This document shows, one piece after another, positions 7,126 to 9,920 of a stretch of 9,920 bases of DNA. Numbering within the stretch: position 1 is the first letter of the stretch; each line of letters begins with the position of its first letter. This DNA comes from a bacterium. GTDB taxonomy: Bacteria > SZUA-79 > Acidulodesulfobacterales > Acidulodesulfobacteraceae. The stretch is taken from the NCBI GenBank assembly GCA_021813595.1, contig JAKAKF010000253.1:1-9920 (forward strand), written 5' to 3'. The notes below the pieces were generated by a model. The model worked only from the letters and a program-made list of their open reading frames with translations, did no database searches and was not told the DNA's origin. The translations under genes were made by a program, and so were the position numbers.

Positions 7126-7560
7126 TTATAACCCTGTAGAACCGAATCCGCCGTCTTTTCTATCGGTATCTTCATCGACCTTAGGTACTAGGTTAGGCTC
7201 TCCCGTCCATACCGGAACTATTAACATCTGGGCTATTTTTTGGCAAGGCAGTAACGTAATAATATCCTTAGACATATTTTTCGTTAAAACGATTATTTCC
7301 CCCCTGTATTCATGATCTATAACTCCAGCTTTAATTTCTATTGCTTTTAACGCCAAACCCGATTTTTCTTTTATAATCGCCGCATAACCCGCAGGAAATT
7401 CAATTTTGATTCCAGTATGCGCCGAAATTAAAACATTCGGTTTTAGTATGGTCTTTTCGCAGACAAACAGGTCTAATCCCGCATCGCCTTGAATAGCCCT
7501 CTTAGGCATTACGGCTTCCGGATGGAACAGTTCAATATTTAAATAAAAATCTGAAAACAT
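7126..7560 (-). CDS. dut: dUTP diphosphatase (dUTPase)
   Basis: Hydrolyses dUTP to dUMP and pyrophosphate, keeping uracil out of DNA and supplying dUMP for thymidylate. 144 aa, the normal length of the trimeric family. All five motifs are present: I AGLDLF (27-32), II EKSGLALK (65-72), III GVIDHEYRGEI (79-89, with the water-activating D82 and uracil-stacking Y85), IV KIAQMLIVPV (108-117), V GGFGSTG (137-143, the flexible lid). Motif II has Lys (K66) where most relatives have Arg in RSG, a conservative change at a phosphate-contacting position. The ATG at 7558-7560 lacks a Shine-Dalgarno. It is the first gene of a probable dut - 71-aa ORF - exoX unit. Confidence 0.96.
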   Translation of the reverse strand: MFSDFYLNIELFHPEAVMPKRAIQGDAGLDLFVCEKTILKPNVLISAHTGIKIEFPAGYAAIIKEKSGLALKAIEIKAGVIDHEYRGEIIVLTKNMSKDIITLLPCQKIAQMLIVPVWTGEPNLVPKVDEDTDRKDGGFGSTGL

Positions 7561-7585
7561 TATTTATTATTTAATCCATTTATAT

Positions 7586-7615
7586 ATTATATAAAGTTTA
7601 TTAAATAAAGGTAAA
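7586..7615 (-). promoter_or_regulatory. Candidate promoter for the dut unit
   Basis: A perfect -10 TATAAT (7586-7591) and a -35-like TTTACC (7610-7615, 4 of 6) are separated by 18 nt on the minus strand. The -10 lies 25 nt before the dut start. The surrounding DNA is almost all A/T, so chance matches are common. Confidence 0.35.
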
Positions 7616-7665
7616 TTAACAATTAATAAGTTACTATTATCGTTATCGCAGACCTATTCCCGGCA

Positions 7666-8223
7666 TTACAAACAATATTTGTTAAGACAGGCATATTCGC
7701 CTAACGATTTGCGCTGAGGACGTTTAATTTCGTCGTTTCTCTGTTTTTCGCTTAAAACCGGATCAATATCTTCTTTATGCTTGCCGAATATAATAAGAGT
7801 AACAACTTCCATGTCTTCCGGAGATTTTATAACTCCCTTAACTATCTCAGGGTTATAACCTGCTATAGGATGTGCGACGTAACCGAGTTCGGTAGCCTTG
7901 AGAATAAGAAAAGCAGAAGCCATTCCCGTGTCGAAAAGATAATATTTTCTATAATCAAGGACGCAGTCGTCGGCTGCTTTAGATAAAACTGCTATTATCA
8001 TAGAAGCGTTCTGCGCCCAAGCGTTGCCTTTCGCAAGAGCTGTTTTCAATTCTTTAAGAACCGTATCTTCATAAACGAACACAAACTTCCATGGCTGATG
8101 ATTATAACAGGATGCCGAAAGCGAAGCCGACTGAGCTAGCGTCTTTATAAGGTCTTCGCTTATTTCGGTTTTTTCCAACGACCTGTAAGCTCTTCTTGAT
8201 TCTATTATATCTGATAAGTCCAT
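7666..8223 (-). CDS. Nitroreductase-family FMN oxidoreductase
   Basis: 185 aa, a compact member of the FMN-dependent nitroreductase superfamily. N-terminal ESRRAYRSL (8-16) is the FMN-phosphate motif, ASCYNHQPWKFVFV (37-50) is the conserved N-x-QPW segment, DTGMASAFLILKATELGY (98-115) is the dimer-interface helix with the flavin contact, and VTLIIFGKHKEDIDP (141-155) is the typical closing strand. Such proteins transfer hydride from NAD(P)H to nitro, quinone, enone or flavin substrates in the cytoplasm. The substrate is not predictable. The C-terminus ends EYACLNKYCL, with two cysteines (C179, C184) that are not part of the usual family core. The ATG at 8221-8223 has a GGAG Shine-Dalgarno 9 nt upstream. 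It appears to be a single-gene unit. Confidence 0.9.
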   Translation of the reverse strand: MDLSDIIESRRAYRSLEKTEISEDLIKTLAQSASLSASCYNHQPWKFVFVYEDTVLKELKTALAKGNAWAQNASMIIAVLSKAADDCVLDYRKYYLFDTGMASAFLILKATELGYVAHPIAGYNPEIVKGVIKSPEDMEVVTLIIFGKHKEDIDPVLSEKQRNDEIKRPQRKSLGEYACLNKYCL

Positions 8224-8304
8224 TTTTATTCTCCGTATATTTAATTAATATGAAATGTGAATTTAATATAAATCTGAATATTTCTATGCAAAATTAAAAT
8301 TATC

Positions 8305-8526
8305 CTACCGATCATTCATGTCAACCTTTTCGCATCCTTCCATTATAGCGCTTTCAATAAGTTTTAAATCATCCGAAGAAATTGACCCTCTGAATTTGGA
8401 GAGTATATCTCCCTTCACGCCTTTGGGAGATAACGAATTTGCAAAATCCAGAACGCGAAGCTGCATATCGTACGGTAGTTTATCCACCTGGTTTAATATA
8501 TTTTCCTTTATATGAGCATTTGCCAT
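8305..8526 (-). CDS. Orphan VapB-like antitoxin (PIN-toxin partner type)
   Basis: 73 aa. It resembles the short antitoxins paired with PIN-domain (VapC) toxins. It has an N-terminal helix with KLPYDMQLRVLDFANSL (16-32), then GDILSKFRGSIS (39-50), and the characteristic tail DDLKLIESAIMEGCEKVDMN (52-71). In relatives this tail ends in -W next to an overlapping toxin start. Here it ends -DR, then TAG, and the following 80 nt hold no toxin start, only AT-rich spacer up to the nitroreductase gene. The toxin seems to be lost. The ATG at 8524-8526 has a weak AAAGG about 9 nt upstream. A VapC remnant exists at 9080-9274 but lies upstream rather than downstream, so it is not simply the missing partner. 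It could protect against related toxins, or be decaying. Confidence 0.75.
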   Translation of the reverse strand: MANAHIKENILNQVDKLPYDMQLRVLDFANSLSPKGVKGDILSKFRGSISSDDLKLIESAIMEGCEKVDMNDR

Positions 8527-8557
8527 ATTAGATCGCCTTTTATATTTTGCATTAAAA

Positions 8558-8586
8558 ATTATATGTTGATATTATTATTTTATCAG
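8558..8586 (-). promoter_or_regulatory. Candidate promoter for the orphan antitoxin
   Basis: A perfect -10 TATAAT (8558-8563) and a -35-like CTGATA (8581-8586, 4 of 6 to TTGACA) lie 17 nt apart on the minus strand. The -10 is 31 nt before the start codon. If active, the antitoxin is still expressed without its toxin. Confidence 0.4.
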
Positions 8587-8631
8587 CTTTTTAAATAAAT
8601 TCCAAACTATAGAAAATTTTTTAAAGTATAT

Positions 8632-8771
8632 ACTAAAATGAAATTTTTCTAAAAATCATATATCCCGACAAAAGATTTAAAAAAATAATGGGAGACAAAA
8701 AAATGAGAAAAACAATAAGTAGTAATTATATAGACGAGGAAGAAAAAGAAATTATAGAGTCCTTAAAGGAT
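8632..8771 (+). repeat. Direct repeat, copy A (partial toxin-antitoxin junction)
   Basis: These 140 nt match 9750-9891 in the same orientation, with 5 substitutions and 2 single-base length differences in A-runs by my hand alignment. The copy spans the 3' end of the BrnT-like toxin gene and the first 23 codons of its antitoxin. Similarity stops sharply at both ends. The two copies are about 1.1 kb apart and bracket the integrase, tRNA-His and VapC remnants. Confidence 0.93.
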
Positions 8772-8873
8772 ATTGAATCAGCCATAATAACTCCAATCTT
8801 AATTTTTAATTTAAGACAGGTTATCAATAAAATTATAAAAATCTGTTCTATTTCTTGTCCTATACATCGTTAA
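8640..8873 (+). pseudogene. Toxin C-terminus fused in frame to antitoxin N-terminus, truncated
   Basis: Within copy A the toxin tail (EIFLKIIYPDKRFKKIMGDK) is followed by the antitoxin start MRKTISSNYIDEEEKEIIES. In copy B the two genes overlap in different frames. Here one A has been lost from the A-run (7 instead of 8), which puts both in one frame, so the open frame 8688-8873 reads MGDKK, then the antitoxin residues, then about 35 unrelated residues after the repeat ends. The toxin body is absent and the antitoxin has lost its DNA-binding C-terminal part. I regard it as a non-functional relic and not a 61-aa gene, although GGAG (8690-8693) lies before the antitoxin ATG at 8703. Confidence 0.8.
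8771..8794 (-). pseudogene. Possible start of a truncated minus-strand gene
   Basis: On the minus strand, GGAG (8791-8794) sits 5 nt before an ATG (8783-8785) that reads M-A-D-S-I and then enters the antisense of the repeat at 8771. It looks like the 5' end of a gene that once followed the integrase gene and was cut by the repeat. With only five codons this is a weak call. Confidence 0.3.
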
Positions 8874-8934
8874 CCGCTTTTTTCAGCGTACTTGGCACTA
8901 AATGACTATACCTTTTTGTCATCTGCGTCGGTTT
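8860..8934 (-). pseudogene. C-terminal fragment of a tyrosine recombinase/integrase
   Basis: The minus strand encodes KPTQMTKRYSHL followed by VPSTLKKAVNDV and a TAG stop (8860-8862). This is the typical C-terminus of phage/island tyrosine integrases: the segment just after the conserved 'LGH', with the catalytic nucleophile Tyr in M-T-x-R-Y-S-H-L. Only 24 codons remain; the other active-site residues and all upstream domains are missing. The break is immediately before the first K. Five nucleotides beyond it is the 3' CCA end of the tRNA-His fragment, so the fragment and the tRNA piece are joined nearly directly. Confidence 0.85.
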
Positions 8935-8938
8935 TAAG

Positions 8939-8986
8939 TGGGGTGGATGACAGGTTTTGAACCTGCGACCACCGGAGTCACAATCC
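8939..8986 (-). pseudogene. 3' part of a tRNA-His gene (GTG), probable attachment-site relic
   Basis: Minus strand from the anticodon stem onward: GGA-TTGTGAC-TCCGG (anticodon GTG), variable loop, T arm GCAGG-TTCAAAA-CCTGT, acceptor 3' strand CATCCAC, discriminator C (the tRNA-His hallmark) and encoded CCA (8939-8941). The D arm and 5' acceptor strand are absent. At the break, the sequence changes to an unrelated small hairpin CTTGC-TTT-GCAAG (8993-9005). Tyrosine integrases commonly use the anticodon-to-CCA part of tRNA genes as attachment core, and an integrase end lies 5 nt away. I therefore read this as a leftover att site of an integrated element. The intact tRNA-His gene is not in the window. 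The 90 nt from 8990 to 9079 hold nothing else recognisable. Confidence 0.82.
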
Positions 8987-9079
8987 AAAGTCCTTGCTTT
9001 GCAAGTATTTAATTTTATTAAATTATCATAACTTTATTAAACTTGCCTATGTGAAAATCAAGCCATAATTATTAATGAC

Positions 9080-9274
9080 TTAGAGCATAACAATTTTAAT
9101 ATCATCGACTAATTTAAAGTGCTTGTCCTTGGTAATTAAAACAAGATTATGTTCTTTGGCAATGGCGGCAATCCAAATATCGTTTTCTGGAATAGGCTTT
9201 CCTTTTTCTTTTAGCGAATTTTTAATTTCGCCGTATTTCATTCCTGTAACGGCACTGCATGGCAGAACAATGTT
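9080..9274 (-). pseudogene. C-terminal remnant of a VapC-type PIN-domain toxin
   Basis: The minus strand reads NIVLPCSAVTGMKYGEIKNS, then LKEKGKPIPENDIWIAAIAK, then EHNLVLITKDKHFKLVDDIK and IVML-stop. This is a clear match to the second half of VapC ribonucleases, including the conserved metal-ligand Asp in ENDIWIAA and the Asp in TKDKHF. Full-length members have about 130-140 residues. The first half with the catalytic Asp of 'LDT' and the central Glu is missing, so no ribonuclease activity is expected. The frame stays open upstream to about 9304 but without similarity or a start codon. From the internal ATG at 9239-9241 it is a 53-codon ORF. A tandem AAGGCAT duplication lies just before the homology begins. 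Confidence 0.85.
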
Positions 9275-9285
9275 TCCCTTATGCC

Positions 9286-9438
9286 TTATGCCTTGCTCGG
9301 TTTCTTAATCCCGAACTTTTTTGCCAGGAAGCTGATAAACTGTTTCGTATTTCCGATAGTCTTAGCCGCTTTCGTCATATTATAATCGTCGGGCAAAAGA
9401 TTTCTAATCAGAATATCTTAATTAGATTTAGACGGCAT
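9286..9438 (-). pseudogene. Broken small helix-turn-helix protein gene
   Basis: An ATG at 9436-9438 has a good Shine-Dalgarno GGAGG 9 nt upstream but meets TAA after six codons (MPSKSN). Reading on in the same frame gives 43 more residues, DILIRNLLPDDYNMTKAAKT, then IGNTKQFISFLAKKFGIKKP, then SKA-stop. The core MTKAAKTIGNTKQFISFLAKKFGI looks like a Fis/resolvase-style helix-turn-helix. The strong ribosome binding site plus the in-frame TAA suggests a gene inactivated by mutation, but a short leader peptide or a downstream start is possible. It ends just before the VapC remnant on the same strand, so it could be the regulator or antitoxin end of the same decayed cassette. Confidence 0.5.
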
Positions 9439-9504
9439 ACGCTTCAACCTCCAAACGAACTATTTTTACATTAATATTGCCTGATTTATCTGCTGGATGG
9501 TGCG

Positions 9505-9545
9505 TAAGTATTGACATTGTAAATACTTATAATTTACGTTATAAT
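9505..9545 (+). promoter_or_regulatory. Promoter and nested operator-like inverted repeats of the toxin-antitoxin operon
   Basis: TTGTAA (9517-9522) and a perfect TATAAT (9540-9545) are spaced by 17 nt. Start of transcription is expected at about 9552, which is the toxin ATG. Two perfect inverted repeats overlap the promoter: TAAGTATT (9505-9512) with AATACTTA (9522-9529), and GTAAAT (9519-9524) with ATTTAC (9532-9537). Such sites fit autorepression by the ribbon-helix-helix antitoxin or its complex with the toxin. A TTGACA at 9511-9516 and a TATAAT at 9528-9533 are only 11 nt apart and cannot pair with each other. Confidence 0.5.
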
Positions 9546-9551
9546 TAAAAA

Positions 9552-9842
9552 ATGAAAATTATTTTCGATGAAAATAAAAACAAAAAATTACTTAAAGAAA
9601 GAGGCGTTAATTTCGAGACGGTTATAGATAAAATGGCAAAGGGCGAAATAGCTTTAGATTTCAAACATCCTAACTCCGATAAATATCCAAATCAAAGAAT
9701 AATGGTTGTAGTAATAAATGATTATACATATTGCGTACCATATGTGCAGACTAAAAATGAAATTTTTCTAAAAACCGTATATCCCGACAGAAGATTTAAA
9801 AAAATAATAGGAGACAAAAAAAATGAGAAAAACAATAAGTAG
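9552..9842 (+). CDS. BrnT-like toxin of a type II toxin-antitoxin system
   Basis: 96 aa. The start MKIIFDENKNKKLLKERGVNFETVID matches the BrnT-type pattern (D/E-x-K-N ... K-x-R/H-G-V-x-F-E). It is followed by HPNSDKYPNQRIMVVVINDY (39-58), a strand-rich core, and the ending EIFLKTVYPDRRFKK (70-84), where BrnT has RIISAR...R. BrnT is a RelE-fold ribonuclease toxin. This protein belongs to a related lineage common in toxin-first operons, and I call the fold by pattern only. It overlaps the downstream antitoxin start by 20 nt, the toxin-before-antitoxin order of brnTA. No Shine-Dalgarno precedes the ATG, and the -10 ends 6 nt upstream, so the mRNA may be leaderless. Its 3' end is duplicated at 8632-8771. 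Confidence 0.8.
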   Translation: MKIIFDENKNKKLLKERGVNFETVIDKMAKGEIALDFKHPNSDKYPNQRIMVVVINDYTYCVPYVQTKNEIFLKTVYPDRRFKKIIGDKKNEKNNK

Positions 9843-9891
9843 TAATTATATAGACGAGGAAGAAAAAGAAATTATAGAATCCTTAAAGGAT
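9750..9891 (+). repeat. Direct repeat, copy B (within the intact toxin-antitoxin pair)
   Basis: The 142-nt partner of 8632-8771. It contains the last 31 codons of the toxin and the first 23 codons of the antitoxin. Beyond 9891 the antitoxin continues here but not in copy A, so copy B is the parental arrangement. Confidence 0.93.
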
Positions 9892-9920
9892 TTAGATTTA
9901 AAATCTATAAAAAATGACAC
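9823..9920 (+). CDS. CopG/BrnA-like antitoxin, N-terminal part (runs off the window)
   Basis: Begins at the ATG 9823-9825 with GGAG (9810-9813) 9 nt upstream, inside the last codons of the toxin gene in another frame. The visible 32 residues are MRKTISSNYIDEEEKEIIES followed by LKDLDLKSIKND, an acidic helix followed by the L-K-S-x-K-N element seen in N-termini of CopG-type antitoxins that pair with BrnT-like toxins. The ribbon-helix-helix DNA-binding part expected at the C-terminus lies beyond the window. Overlap with the toxin implies coupled translation. Confidence 0.8.
   Translation, partial: MRKTISSNYIDEEEKEIIESLKDLDLKSIKND

Noticed and set aside
6334..7131. Plus-strand open frames opposite exoX and the 71-aa ORF
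   Set aside because: Antisense to genes with clear motifs. The frame 6757-7131 is Phe/Ile/Leu-rich, as expected from the complement of Lys/Glu-rich coding DNA.
7777..7986. Plus-strand frame opposite the nitroreductase
   Set aside because: Antisense shadow, no ribosome binding site.
8318..8515. Plus-strand frame opposite the VapB-like gene
   Set aside because: Antisense shadow; the minus strand has the recognisable antitoxin pattern.
8939..9005. Complete tRNA-His gene
   Set aside because: D arm and 5' acceptor strand are absent; the sequence leaves the tRNA consensus right before the anticodon stem.
9123..9474. Plus-strand frames 9123-9308 and 9259-9474
   Set aside because: They are antisense to the VapC and HTH remnants, which make sense only on the minus strand.

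Overview
This is an AT-rich bacterial chromosome segment. The gene set (tRNA-tuf block, porphobilinogen synthase, a haem-containing c-di-GMP protein, ExoX, dUTPase) fits a Gram-negative bacterium. A low-GC deltaproteobacterium-like lineage is my guess, but nothing here fixes the taxon. Most core genes are on the minus strand. Several have clear Shine-Dalgarno sequences (tuf, the epimerase, the 109-aa gene, the nitroreductase). Others (hemB, the GGDEF/EAL gene, dut, the 71-aa gene) have none that I can see.

Region 1 (1-714): the start of tuf, preceded in its direction of transcription by four tRNA genes in the order Thr(TGT)-Tyr(GTA)-Gly(TCC)-Thr(GGT). This matches E. coli thrU-tyrU-glyT-thrT-tufB. 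A likely promoter has its -35 hexamer over the stop codon of the next gene. Region 2 (715-2765): a GalE-type sugar-nucleotide epimerase and hemB. Region 3 (2766-3362): an AT-rich intergenic stretch with a ladder of 11-bp direct repeats resembling a Pho-type (OmpR/PhoB-family) binding site, leading into a 109-aa very basic protein of unknown function. Region 4 (3510-6122): an 870-aa membrane protein with a periplasmic CxxCH haem motif, a GGDEF domain and an EAL domain, all with intact signature residues. Region 5 (6207-8223): exoX, a small charged ORF overlapping it, dut, and a nitroreductase-family gene.

Region 6 (8305-9920) is a mosaic accessory patch. It holds an orphan VapB-like antitoxin, a 140-bp partial copy of a BrnT-like toxin/antitoxin junction, and the last 24 codons of a tyrosine recombinase. 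It also holds the 3' part of a tRNA-His gene, the C-terminal part of a VapC (PIN) toxin, a broken helix-turn-helix ORF, and an apparently intact BrnT-like toxin whose antitoxin runs off the end of the window. The integrase end lying next to a tRNA 3' fragment points to an old, decayed site-specific integration site in which toxin-antitoxin modules accumulated and rearranged.

No rRNA gene, CRISPR array, riboswitch, complete transposase or convincing Rho-independent terminator was seen. The longest gene-free stretch is about 270 bp (2766-3032) and is described under the 11-bp repeats. The pseudogene-rich interval 8527-9551 has no intact gene.
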